DNA of 47,556 nucleotides, taken from the NCBI GenBank assembly GCA_002280725.1, contig NCEM01000044.1, forward strand, positions 1 through 47,556. Reading direction: 5' to 3'. Below, in pieces: positions 40,701 to 47,556 of this stretch (the first letter of the stretch is position 1; every line of letters begins with the position of its first letter). Made by a program: the position numbers and the translations under genes. The notes beneath the pieces are model-generated. The model saw only the letters and a program-made list of their open reading frames with translations, did no database searches and was not told where the DNA came from. Source of the DNA: Alphaproteobacteria bacterium 32-64-14 (GTDB lineage Bacteria; Pseudomonadota; Alphaproteobacteria; Caulobacterales; Hyphomonadaceae).

Positions 40701-41942
40701 ATGGCCGCTGGAGGCCCCGATCTGCGCAGGGTGGTGATCACCGGTATGGGCATCGTGTCGTCCATCGGCGACACGATCAAGGACGTGACCGACAGCCTCA
40801 AGCAGGGCCGGTCTGGCATCTCCTTCATGCCGGAATACGCCGAGAAAGGCTTCAAGTCGCAAGTCGCCGGCAAGCCCAACGCCATGCCGGAAGACCATGT
40901 CGACAAGCGCGCGATGCGCTTCATGGGCGATGGCGCCGGCTGGTGCCACATGTCTATGACGCAGGCGATCGCGGACGCCGGTCTCGACGAGAAGATCATC
41001 TCCAACCCGCGCACGGGTCTTATTGTTGGAACAGGCGGTCCGAGCACGCGCGCCATCGTTGCGGCCGCCGACTCGACCCGCGAAAAAGGCTCGCCGCGCC
41101 GCATCGGACCGTTCGCCGTGCCAAAGGCGATGTCCTCGACCGCGTCAGCGACACTCTCCACGCTCTTCAAGATTCTTGGCGTGAACTACTCGATCTCCTC
41201 GGCCTGCACGACCTCGCTGCACTGCGTGGGCGCGGCCACCGAGCAGATCCAGTGGGGCAAGCAGGACGTGATGTTCGCCGGCGGCGGCGAAGAACTCGAC
41301 TGGACGCTCTCTGCTCTCTTTGATGGGCTTGGGGCGATGTCCAGCAAGTACAACGCCGAACCGCACCGCGCCTCGCGCGCGTATGACGCCGATCGCGATG
41401 GCTTCGTGATCGCGGGCGGCGCCGGCATGGTGGTGCTTGAAGAGTACGAGCACGCCAAACGCCGCGGCGCGACGATCTACGGCGAAGTCGCGGGCTACGG
41501 CGCGACGTCCGATGGGTTCGACATGGTCGCCCCGTCCGGCGAAGGCGCCGCACGCGCCATGCGCCTCGCGATGGAACAGGCCGGCCGCGCGCCGGATTAT
41601 CTCAACCCCCACGCCACCTCGACCCCGGTAGGCGACGTGAAAGAGCTGGAAGCCGTGCGCGAAGTCTTCGGACAAGCGGCCGCCGACCAGCCGATGATCT
41701 CGGCCACCAAGTCGATGACCGGTCACTGCCTCGGCGGCGCCGGCGTGCAGGAGCTGATCTACTCGCTGATCATGATGAAGGAGAAATTCGTCGCTCCTTC
41801 GATCAACATCGAGAAGCTCGACCCCCTCGCCTATGGCGTCAACATCATCCGCGAGGCCCGCGAGGCCGTCATCAAGATGGTGATGTCGAACTCGTTCGGC
41901 TTCGGCGGCACCAATGGCTCGATCGCCGTGGCGAAAGTCTAG
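40701..41942 (+). CDS. fabB: Beta-ketoacyl-ACP synthase I
   Basis: A 413-residue condensing enzyme that extends the cis-unsaturated acyl-ACP made by FabA. The active-site cysteine is in SISSACTTSLHCVGAA. The two histidines are in NPHATSTPVGD and SMTGHCLGGAG, and FGFGGTNGSI closes the active site. The Shine-Dalgarno GGGAGAG precedes the ATG at 40701. Its stop TAG overlaps the stop of the convergent gene by two bases (CTAG, 41939-41942). Confidence 0.98.
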   Translation: MAAGGPDLRRVVITGMGIVSSIGDTIKDVTDSLKQGRSGISFMPEYAEKGFKSQVAGKPNAMPEDHVDKRAMRFMGDGAGWCHMSMTQAIADAGLDEKIISNPRTGLIVGTGGPSTRAIVAAADSTREKGSPRRIGPFAVPKAMSSTASATLSTLFKILGVNYSISSACTTSLHCVGAATEQIQWGKQDVMFAGGGEELDWTLSALFDGLGAMSSKYNAEPHRASRAYDADRDGFVIAGGAGMVVLEEYEHAKRRGATIYGEVAGYGATSDGFDMVAPSGEGAARAMRLAMEQAGRAPDYLNPHATSTPVGDVKELEAVREVFGQAAADQPMISATKSMTGHCLGGAGVQELIYSLIMMKEKFVAPSINIEKLDPLAYGVNIIREAREAVIKMVMSNSFGFGGTNGSIAVAKV

Positions 41943-42466
41943 CGTCCAGCCGGCGGGATCACCCGGAAATTGCTGTGCAGGGCGGCGTTGCCGTCCGCTG
42001 TGACGTTGAGGTTGGTCGTGTTGATGAACACGCCCATCGGCGCCAGCGAGCGCACGCCTTCTCCATCCATCCCATAGCTGTAGCAGACCGCAACCACGCT
42101 GATCCGGCCTGTCTGCGCGCCGCCCGCCAGAGCCTGGTCGACGCCGGCGAGTACAGCCTCGTTCAGAACATCGAACACATACTGGCTCGATATGTTGACC
42201 GATGCCGCGCCCGTTTCAAACGAGCGCTGGATCAGGACCGGCGTGTCCGTCCCCGGCGGCGTGAAGAGCACATCCACCCGGGCGTGCACGCTGACGCCAA
42301 GCTGGGGCGAGACAGACTCATCCGGCACGACGAGTTCATATTCCTGGGCGCTGGCGACAGGCATGGCGGCCTGCAGCGTAATTCCGGCAGCCAGCCCCGC
42401 TGCGGCGCGCAGCATGGCTGAGCCGCCCGCGCGCATCCGGCGCGGGCCGTCTGAATGGGTGGGCAT
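41939..42466 (-). CDS. Exported protein of unknown function between fabB and fabI
   Basis: A 175-residue protein with a hydrophobic segment ending in MLRAAAGLAAGITLQAAMPV ASAQ, about 41 residues from the start. The N-terminal extension MPTHSDGPRRMRAGGSA is kept because GGAG sits 6 bases before the ATG at 42466; a start at 42415 would give a normal signal peptide. The mature region (YELVVPDESVSPQLGVSVHA) has beta-rich content, with MGVFINTTNLNVTADGNAAL near the end. I do not recognise the family. It lies antisense between two fab genes that are usually adjacent. Confidence 0.75.
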   Translation of the reverse strand: MPTHSDGPRRMRAGGSAMLRAAAGLAAGITLQAAMPVASAQEYELVVPDESVSPQLGVSVHARVDVLFTPPGTDTPVLIQRSFETGAASVNISSQYVFDVLNEAVLAGVDQALAGGAQTGRISVVAVCYSYGMDGEGVRSLAPMGVFINTTNLNVTADGNAALHSNFRVIPPAGR

Positions 42467-42656
42467 ATCCGTCTCCTGTGCAGCGCCTGCACACTGGACG
42501 CGGATATGGGCGAGAGAATGCCCGTTGGAGCGATCTTCTTCGCAAAGTGTCGCTGTGCCGCCCGCGCAATGGCCTGCGGACAGGAATGCCGCGCCGCAGC
42601 TTGACGGCCCCGCCGCGCACCCCTACCCCGCGAATCCAAGTTCAAGGAGCCCGCCC

Positions 42657-43490
42657 ATGTCCAAATGGTCCTTCCCCACAGGCGACCTGATGAAGGGCAA
42701 GCGCGGCCTCGTGATGGGCGTCGCCAACGACAGCTCCATCGCCTGGGGCATCGCCCAGCAGCTGGCGGCCCAGGGCGCGGAAATCGCCTTCACCTACCAG
42801 GGCGAAAACCTCGAACGCCGCGTGCGCCCGCTGGTTGAATCCATCGGCATGAACACGATGATCCCCGCCGACGTCACCGACGACGCCAGCATGGACGCCG
42901 CCTTCGCCACAATCAAAGACAAGTGGGGCAAGATCGACTTCCTCGTCCACTCCATCGCCTTTGCCGGCAAGGAAGAGCTCATGGGCTCGATGGTGGCGAA
43001 CACCTCGCGCGAGGGCTTCCGCCGCGCGATGGATATCTCGGTCTACTCGTTCATCGATTGCGCGCGCCGCGCATCGGAAATCATGCCCTCTCGGGAAGAA
43101 GGCGGCGGCTCGATCATCTGCATGACCTATCTCGGCGCTGAGCGCACCGTGCCGTCCTACAACGTGATGGGCGTCGCCAAGGCGGCGCTGGAAGCCTCCA
43201 CCCGCTATGCCGCGCGTGACCTTGGCGCCCAGGGCATTCGCGTGAACGCGATTTCAGCCGGCGCCATGCGCACGCTGTCGCTCGCGGGCATCCGCGGCGG
43301 CAAGGGCCTGATGAGCACCGGCCGCGACTGGTCGCTGCTGAAGGAAGATACCTCGATGGAAGGTGTGGCGGGCTGCGCGCTCTATCTGCTCTCGCCCATC
43401 GGCCGCTCGATCACGGGCGAAGTCGTGCACGTGGACGCGGGCTTCCACATTGTGGGCGTGCCCGACGTTTCCGAAGGCGGCGCTGCCTAG
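42657..43490 (+). CDS. fabI: Enoyl-ACP reductase (NADH), FabI type
   Basis: A 277-residue short-chain dehydrogenase/reductase that reduces trans-2-enoyl-ACP in the last step of each fatty-acid elongation cycle. KGKRGLVMGVANDSSIAWGI binds NAD(H). TYLGAERTVPSYNVMGVAKA has the FabI Tyr-x6-Lys and the first conserved tyrosine. IRVNAISAGAMRTLS and GEVVHVDAGFHIVG are further marks. The sequence at the usual triclosan site is SIAFAGKEEL. AAGGAG lies about 9 bases upstream of the ATG at 42657. It is convergent with the small membrane gene. Confidence 0.98.
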   Translation: MSKWSFPTGDLMKGKRGLVMGVANDSSIAWGIAQQLAAQGAEIAFTYQGENLERRVRPLVESIGMNTMIPADVTDDASMDAAFATIKDKWGKIDFLVHSIAFAGKEELMGSMVANTSREGFRRAMDISVYSFIDCARRASEIMPSREEGGGSIICMTYLGAERTVPSYNVMGVAKAALEASTRYAARDLGAQGIRVNAISAGAMRTLSLAGIRGGKGLMSTGRDWSLLKEDTSMEGVAGCALYLLSPIGRSITGEVVHVDAGFHIVGVPDVSEGGAA

Positions 43491-43502
43491 GCGACCGTCG
43501 CC
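43490..43502. terminator. Palindrome between convergent fabI and the small membrane gene
   Basis: GGCGAC (43490-43495) and GTCGCC (43497-43502) pair around one base. The two stop codons (43488-43490 and 43503-43505) border it, so either transcript can fold it. The one-base loop means the real stem is 5 bp or less. Confidence 0.45.
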
Positions 43503-43742
43503 CTAGCGATCCGACGCAATATCGTAAGACGCCAGCGTGCCCTGCTGCGCTGTCGAAACGGCCTGGTTCGCCGCTTTCATCACCCAGCCATCGGGCGAGG
43601 TGAGCATGATCATCGCGCCGAACGCCATTGCGACCATCATCCCTGCGCCGATCACGACAACGGCCGCACTGCGCAAGCGATCATGGGTCGCGCTAGGAGC
43701 GCTCGCTGCGCTGGACTGGCTTGCCGGGGTACTGACTTCCAT
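43503..43742 (-). CDS. Small single-pass membrane protein
   Basis: A 79-residue protein: MEVSTPASQSSAASAPSATH, then RLRSAAVVVIGAGMMVAMAFGA and MIMLTSPDGWVMKAANQAV. It has one transmembrane helix (about residues 25-47) with a polar N-terminus and a short C-terminal tail. The ATG at 43742 has GGAG six bases upstream and is preferred over a GTG at 43754. It resembles the next minus-strand gene in size and layout (single helix, low-complexity termini) but not in sequence. Function unknown. Confidence 0.65.
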   Translation of the reverse strand: MEVSTPASQSSAASAPSATHDRLRSAAVVVIGAGMMVAMAFGAMIMLTSPDGWVMKAANQAVSTAQQGTLASYDIASDR

Positions 43743-43796
43743 CTCGATCTCCACTGCCGGCGGACGCAGGCTGACGCCAACGCCGTCGCGAAAAAC

Positions 43797-43836
43797 CGGG
43801 CATGCGCCCGTGCGTGGGGAGATTGCTCGTGGGGAG
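43797..43836 (-). other. Two CTCCCCACG motifs followed by a hairpin and U-tract
   Basis: On the minus strand CTCCCCACG occurs at 43828-43836 and, 15 bases later, at 43813-43821. A hairpin CGGGC-GCAT-GCCCG (43797-43810) and GTTTTT follow, which is a good Rho-independent terminator. The motif resembles the CTCCCC loops near 10.7 kb. It lies 90-130 bp downstream of the membrane-protein gene that ends at 43926, so it may be that gene's 3' UTR. Confidence 0.4.
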
Positions 43837-43901
43837 GGCCGTGGCCGTTTGGCGTTTACGCCTTCGGGCTCTTGATACGCAAACCTAGCTCACGATCCCG
43901 A

Positions 43902-43918
43902 GAGCGGCAACGCCGCTC
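43902..43918 (-). terminator. Hairpin just downstream of the gene ending at 43926
   Basis: GAGCGGC (43902-43908) pairs with GCCGCTC (43912-43918) around a 3-nt loop, 7 bp past the stop codon. The flanks are not T-rich, so it may be a 3' stabiliser rather than the true end; the stronger terminator is at 43797-43810. Confidence 0.45.
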
Positions 43919-43925
43919 GCGCAGA

Positions 43926-44186
43926 TCAGGACGGAGACTGTGCAGTTTCTGGCGCGCTTGACGCAGGAGCATCCGCAGCCGGCAAGCCTGCAGGCGTCAC
44001 GGGCTCAACCGACAGCGCAAGCATCACGGCAAAGGCAAGCATCACCAAGGCAACGCCAATTGCTAGCACAGCAACCATTCCCTTGATGTTCTGGCCCTGC
44101 CGGGCTTCAGGCGCCGAAAGCTTGGCGGCCTTGTCGTCCGTAGTGATATTTGCGCCTTGCGGGCGATCATAACCTGACTGCGCCAT
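43926..44186 (-). CDS. Small single-pass membrane protein
   Basis: An 86-residue protein starting MAQSGYDRPQGANITTDDKA, with one transmembrane segment (GMVAVLAIGVALVMLAFAVM, about residues 36-58) and an alanine/serine/proline-rich C-terminus (AADAPASSAPETAQSPS). The ATG at 44186 has GGAG about 9 bases upstream; a long open frame upstream has unlikely composition. It lies 94 bp after udk in the same orientation. Family unknown. Confidence 0.7.
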   Translation of the reverse strand: MAQSGYDRPQGANITTDDKAAKLSAPEARQGQNIKGMVAVLAIGVALVMLAFAVMLALSVEPVTPAGLPAADAPASSAPETAQSPS

Positions 44187-44280
44187 GGCGGGGTCTCCTG
44201 ACTGCCGCGCACCGCATACGGCGCGCTCGCTTACCTGCCAGAACGGAACACTCAGTACCGCGGCAAGTTCCGGGTGGGCA

Positions 44281-44967
44281 TCAGCCCGCGATGCCAAGCT
44301 TCTGCAACTGCACCCAGACAGGCGCGACCAGCCGGTCGATCGAGTCTGCATCCGATGGCGCTCCTCGATCAGGCGGCGCCGCCTCGCAGGCGACCACGAT
44401 ATCGCAGATGTGGCGCGCCGGATCGATGTGCCGCGCCTGCGCAGGACGCACAAAGCGCAGGTATTGCTGGATCACACTTTCCGCGCTCCTGCCCCGCTCG
44501 GCTTCATCGCGGCGGATGCGGCGGATCAGGCGCAGGTCGGCAGGCGCATCGACGAACACGGTGAGATCGAACAGCTTGGCGAAGGACGGATCGGACAGCA
44601 CATGGATCCCTTCGATGATCACCACCTCGCGCGAGGCAATACGCTTCACCTCGCCGGCCTTCCGGTCGTGTGTCGGGAAATCGTAGATCGGCTGCTCGAT
44701 TGTCTCGCCGCGCTTCAGCGCCTCGACGTCGCGGCGCAGCTGCGCCATGTCCTTGTTGGCCGGGTCATCGAAATCGAATGTGCGCTCAAGCTCCGCATGG
44801 GCCATCGCGCGCGCATTCGGGCCATAGTGCTCGCGCCCGAAATAATAGTTGTCCTCGGTGATCAACTGGCAGCGTACATCGCCAAGCCTTGCCTGAAGCG
44901 CGCGCGCCAGTGTCGTCTTGCCGGAGCCCGACCCGCCCGTCACAGCAATCAGGAACGCCCCCGCCAT
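44281..44967 (-). CDS. udk: Uridine kinase
   Basis: A 228-residue P-loop kinase that phosphorylates uridine (and cytidine) to the monophosphate in pyrimidine salvage. Walker A is IAVTGGSGSGKTTLARAL. EDNYYFGREHYGP, FDFDDPANKDMAQLRRDVEA and the lid EGIHVLSDPSFAKLFDLTVF VD are typical of uridine/phosphoribulokinase family members. RRIRRDEAERGRSAESVIQQ contacts ATP. The gene starts 5 bp after rbfA ends, so the two are probably cotranscribed. Confidence 0.96.
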   Translation of the reverse strand: MAGAFLIAVTGGSGSGKTTLARALQARLGDVRCQLITEDNYYFGREHYGPNARAMAHAELERTFDFDDPANKDMAQLRRDVEALKRGETIEQPIYDFPTHDRKAGEVKRIASREVVIIEGIHVLSDPSFAKLFDLTVFVDAPADLRLIRRIRRDEAERGRSAESVIQQYLRFVRPAQARHIDPARHICDIVVACEAAPPDRGAPSDADSIDRLVAPVWVQLQKLGIAG

Positions 44968-44972
44968 GCCGG

Positions 44973-45356
44973 TCAGTCTCCGATCTTGCGGTCGAGGTCG
45001 CGGCGCACCCGGTCGGACGCCAGCAGCTGGTCGATGCGGCGCGCCTCGTCATAGCTGTCGTCGGCGATGAAGCGCAGGACAGGCGTCACGCGCATGTCGA
45101 TCTCGCGGCTCAACCGGCCGCGCAGGAAGCCCGTGGCGCGGTTGAGACCAGCGATGGTTTTGCCCATCTCATCCCCGCCCAGCGGCGCGCAGAACGCCGT
45201 GGCGTTGCGCAGGTCCGGAGAAATACGCACCTCGGTCACGGTGATGGATTTGCCCGCAAGATCGGGATCGGCGAATTCCTCGCGCGAGAAGATATCCATC
45301 AGGGCATGCCGGATCAGTTCCCCGGCGCGCAGCTGTCTCTGGGTGGGCGGTTTCAT
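44973..45356 (-). CDS. rbfA: Ribosome-binding factor A
   Basis: A 127-residue KH-like protein that binds 30S precursors and assists 16S rRNA 5'-end maturation and cold adaptation. Family blocks are QLRAGELIRHALMDIFSREE, ITVTEVRISPDLRNATAFCA and GRLSREIDMRVTPVLRFIAD. The start at 45356 (MKPPTQRQLR) fits other RbfA proteins; the frame could begin at 45425, but the added 23 residues are not RbfA-like. rbfA usually follows infB in nusA-infB-rbfA-truB; here it is with udk. Confidence 0.95.
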   Translation of the reverse strand: MKPPTQRQLRAGELIRHALMDIFSREEFADPDLAGKSITVTEVRISPDLRNATAFCAPLGGDEMGKTIAGLNRATGFLRGRLSREIDMRVTPVLRFIADDSYDEARRIDQLLASDRVRRDLDRKIGD

Positions 45357-45508
45357 CGGAATGTCAAAGAGCCAGAGGGCCGGGATGTCAAGGATGCCCG
45401 CCAGTCCGGCGACATGGATCGCCATTGGTGCTGTCGTTTTTCCGGCTCCGGCGGCCTGCCCGGGCCCCTAACTTGTGGCTACAAACAGACATCCCACATG
45501 GGCCGCAC

Positions 45509-46573
45509 ATGCTGAATCGTCTGCCTGACCACGAACAGCTCTACACACACCTGCTCCGCCGCGATCCGGAGATAGATGGCGTGATCTATGTGGGCGTCAA
45601 AACCACCGGCATCTTCTGCCGTCCGGTCTGCCCCGCACGCACGCCGCTCTCGAAGAACATCACCTTCTACGGCTCGCCTGATGAAGCGCTGGCGGCCGGC
45701 TTTCGCGCCTGCAAGCGCTGCCGTCCGCTGGACGATCCCAATGCGCCGGGCGTACTGATCGACAAGCTGCAGCGCCTGGTCGAGGAAAATCCTTCCCGCC
45801 GCTGGAGCGAGGACGATCTGCGGGACTTGGGAGTAGAACCCGCCACCGCGCGGCGCCATTTCCAGCGACGTTTCGATATGAGTTTTTCTCAGTATGCGCG
45901 GGCCCGCCGCCTGGGCCATGCTTTCAACACCATCAGGAAGGGCGACGCTGTGATCGAAGCACAACTAGACGCCGGCTTCGAATCCGGCAGCGGCTTCCGC
46001 GAAGCCTTCTCGAAAACCTTCGGCGAGGCGCCGAACAAGGCGCGCGCGGCGCAAACGTTCGCGATGGACTGGATCGACACGCCACTCGGCCCCATGCTCG
46101 CGATCGCAGACGACGCGCACCTGCACATGCTGGAATTCGTCGAGCGCAAGAAGCTGGAAGAGCACGTCAACCGTTATCGCAAGCACTTCAACGCGACCGT
46201 GCTTCCGGGCGAGACGAGAGCGCTGAAGCTGATCCGCAAGGAGATGGCGGATTATTTCGCGGGCAAGTCGCTGGATTTCAAATCAAAGATCGCTGGCGCG
46301 GGCACCGACTTCCAGAACCAGGTGTGGGACGAGCTGCGCAAGGTTCCGCCGGGCGTCACGCGCTCATACCAGGAAATGGCCGAGCGCATTGGCCGTCCCA
46401 CCGCCGTGCGCGCCGTCGCCAATGCCAACCGGCTGAACCGCTGCGCCATCATCCTGCCATGCCACCGCGTGATCGGCGCGGACGGCACGCTTACGGGCTA
46501 TGCCGGCGGGCTATGGCGCAAACAATGGCTGCTCGATCACGAGCGCCGCCACACCGGACAGACGCTGTTGTAG
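45509..46573 (+). CDS. ada: Ada bifunctional DNA repair methyltransferase and transcriptional regulator
   Basis: A 354-residue Ada protein. The N-terminal domain has the four zinc-binding cysteines TGIFCRPVCPARTP and RACKRCRPLD; the first is the acceptor from methylphosphotriesters. An AraC-type helix-turn-helix follows (about residues 85-175, EPATARRHFQRRFDMSFSQY). The C-terminal methylguanine-DNA methyltransferase contains the acceptor cysteine in LPCHRVIGADGTLTGYAGGL. After methyl transfer Ada activates alkylation-repair genes. The start at 45509 (MLNRLPDHEQ) is chosen on homology; there is no alkB neighbour in the window. It is divergent from rbfA. Confidence 0.96.
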   Translation: MLNRLPDHEQLYTHLLRRDPEIDGVIYVGVKTTGIFCRPVCPARTPLSKNITFYGSPDEALAAGFRACKRCRPLDDPNAPGVLIDKLQRLVEENPSRRWSEDDLRDLGVEPATARRHFQRRFDMSFSQYARARRLGHAFNTIRKGDAVIEAQLDAGFESGSGFREAFSKTFGEAPNKARAAQTFAMDWIDTPLGPMLAIADDAHLHMLEFVERKKLEEHVNRYRKHFNATVLPGETRALKLIRKEMADYFAGKSLDFKSKIAGAGTDFQNQVWDELRKVPPGVTRSYQEMAERIGRPTAVRAVANANRLNRCAIILPCHRVIGADGTLTGYAGGLWRKQWLLDHERRHTGQTLL

Positions 46574-46623
46574 AGCCTGCGTGCCTCAATTGTTGCGCTG
46601 ATGCGTCAGCCTCATCACGGACA

Positions 46624-46803
46624 TCATTCGTCCTTCGCGGCCGGCAGATCGATCTTCACGCCGCGCTTCTTCAAGGCATCGCGCAGCAGGAATTCGATCT
46701 CGGCGTTGACCGAGCGAAGTTCCTGCGCCGCGAGGCGCTCGATCGCGGCGTGGAGCGCCGGATCGAGCCTCAGGGGGAATGCTTTCTTGCCGGGCGATGG
46801 CAT
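46624..46803 (-). CDS. Arc-like ribbon-helix-helix DNA-binding protein
   Basis: A 59-residue protein whose sequence is MPSPGKKAFPLRLDPALHAA, then IERLAAQELRSVNAEIEFLL and RDALKKRGVKIDLPAAKDE. FPLRLDPALHAAIERLAAQE is the beta-strand and first helix, and SVNAEIEFLLRDAL the second helix, of Arc/MetJ-like domains. Proteins like this often autoregulate a neighbouring gene. It follows the SPFH gene by 39 bp, separated by a tandem 15-bp repeat. Confidence 0.85.
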   Translation of the reverse strand: MPSPGKKAFPLRLDPALHAAIERLAAQELRSVNAEIEFLLRDALKKRGVKIDLPAAKDE

Positions 46804-46809
46804 GAACGC

Positions 46810-46839
46810 GCCTGTCTTGAGTGGGCCTGTCTTGCGTGG
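46810..46839. repeat. Tandem 15-bp direct repeat between SPFH and RHH genes
   Basis: GCCTGTCTTGAGTGG (46810-46824) is followed immediately by GCCTGTCTTGCGTGG (46825-46839), one mismatch in 15. It sits between the SPFH stop and the RHH start. Direct repeats are typical of ribbon-helix-helix operators, so it may be bound by the encoded protein. Confidence 0.65.
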
Positions 46840-46842
46840 GGC

Positions 46843-47556
46843 CTAATACAGAGAGCCCGCATTAACGATGGGCTGGGCCTCGCGATCGGCGCACAGCACG
46901 ACCAGGAGGTTCGACACCATCGCCGCCTTGCGCTCGTCATCCAGCACCACGATGTCGCGCTCAGACAGTTGCTGCAGCGCGCTTTCCACCATCGAGACCG
47001 CGCCATGCACGATCTTAGCGCGCGCTTCGAGCACGGCTTCGGCCTGCTGGCGGCGCAGCATGGAGGATGCGATTTCCGGCGCATAGGCCAGGTGCGAGAT
47101 GCGCGCTTCGTCGATCGTGACGCCCGCAACATCGACGCGCTCGTTGAGCCTCGCCTGCAGCATCTCGCCAACCTTCACGCCATCGGCGCGCAGCGTCGGC
47201 TCGTCTCCCTCACCATGATCGTAGGCGAAGTGCGAGGTAATCTCGCGCAGCGAGGTCTCGACCTGGATATTGACGAAGGTGTCGTAGTCATCGACGTCGA
47301 ACAGCGCCTGCGCCGTATCGACCACGCGCCAGACGATGACAGCCGCGATCTCGATCGGATTGCCCTTCTTGTCGTTCACCTTGAGTGTTTCAGACGTGAC
47401 GTTGCGGACGCGCAGGGAGATCTTCTTGCGCGAGTACCACGGCACCACCCAGCGCAGGCCCGGCCGCTTGTCCGTGCCCTTGTAGTTGCCGAACAGGGTG
47501 ATCGCCGCGCTCTCGTTCTGCTGCAGCGAATAGAGCCCCGACAGGATCAGGATCGC
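46843..47556 (-). CDS. SPFH/Band 7 domain protein, 5' end outside window
   Basis: About 237 residues are present and the N-terminus is missing at the right edge. The visible part begins [20 protein letters not shown] and continues [20 protein letters not shown] (SPFH domain start), [20 protein letters not shown], then [26 protein letters not shown] and a C-terminal [20 protein letters not shown]. It is probably membrane-attached through an N-terminal helix outside the window. SPFH proteins assemble ring-shaped scaffolds in membrane microdomains. It is followed by an RHH gene, probably in the same transcription unit. Confidence 0.93.
   Translation of the reverse strand, partial: AILILSGLYSLQQNESAAITLFGNYKGTDKRPGLRWVVPWYSRKKISLRVRNVTSETLKVNDKKGNPIEIAAVIVWRVVDTAQALFDVDDYDTFVNIQVETSLREITSHFAYDHGEGDEPTLRADGVKVGEMLQARLNERVDVAGVTIDEARISHLAYAPEIASSMLRRQQAEAVLEARAKIVHGAVSMVESALQQLSERDIVVLDDERKAAMVSNLLVVLCADREAQPIVNAGSLY

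Noticed and set aside
42657..43490. Ala at the FabI triclosan site (SIAFA) as a resistance marker
   Set aside because: Ala at this position is common in FabI from several groups, so it is not evidence of acquired resistance.
45357..45425. N-terminal extension of RbfA (MAIHVAGLAGILDIPALWLF and onward)
   Set aside because: The RbfA family begins near MKPPTQRQLR, and the extra residues have no counterpart in RbfA. The region is more likely a 5' leader with repeated TTGACAT-like sequence.

Overview
This is a GC-rich chromosomal stretch from an alphaproteobacterium, most likely in the Hyphomonadaceae/Caulobacterales neighbourhood. Supporting signs are a RegB/RegA redox two-component pair beside a divergent SCO gene, a lipoprotein matching the Caulobacter CC0125/CC1285 type, mutM divergent from ubiE-ubiB, coaBC close to dut, a fabA-fabB-fabI cluster, and many short secreted or lipoprotein genes. 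The genus is an inference. I saw no rRNA, tRNA, CRISPR array, integrase or insertion sequence.

Layout. 1-5754: a partial VOC protein, a divergent Lrp-type regulator/LysE exporter pair, a secreted protein of unknown function, inorganic pyrophosphatase, and a response regulator followed by a GAF-PAS hybrid histidine kinase. 5755-11256: an argininosuccinate synthase relic, a TraB/GumN protein, and an iron-acquisition block (PKHD-type hydroxylase, catecholate-type TonB receptor with a Fur-box-like site). Upstream of the receptor on the minus strand is a small-ORF/RNA locus with CTCCCC-bearing hairpin loops. 11257-19107: a TetR regulator divergent from gpsA, a YCII protein, a predicted secreted methyltransferase, a broken trmB, mutM, ubiE, ubiB and rlmN. 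19246-28466: a TPR protein, a MerR-ATPase fusion, small proteins, regA, regB, an SCO protein, a glycosyltransferase, a lipoprotein and an aldehyde dehydrogenase. 28606-36871: a GFA protein, coaBC, a Dabb protein, an inverted-repeat element, dut, a PIF1-type helicase, a ThiF/MoeB homologue lacking its core, and two tandem secreted metallo-beta-lactamase-fold hydrolases. 36980-47556: SH3-type envelope proteins, a D-2-hydroxyacid dehydrogenase, fabA/fabB/fabI interrupted by an opposing gene, udk, rbfA, ada, and an RHH gene next to an SPFH gene that runs off the window.

Most genes are housekeeping: cofactor synthesis (ubiquinone, CoA), unsaturated fatty acid synthesis, DNA repair (MutM, Ada, Dut) and translation accessories (RlmN, RbfA). 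The redox block (RegB/RegA, SCO, UbiE/UbiB) fits an aerobic organism that adjusts respiration to quinone state.

Two themes stand out. First, hairpins that expose TCCTCCCC-like (anti-Shine-Dalgarno-like) loops lie in the 10.7-10.85 kb RNA locus and in the 3' end of the TonB receptor mRNA, and tandem CTCCCCACG motifs sit before a terminator near 43.8 kb, all in the minus-strand sense. This recalls the cuckoo/CcsR RNAs of Rhodobacter, but with a different small ORF. Second, three genes (argG relic, trmB, thiF/moeB) have lost internal segments that hold active-site motifs. This is either unusual gene decay or an assembly problem.
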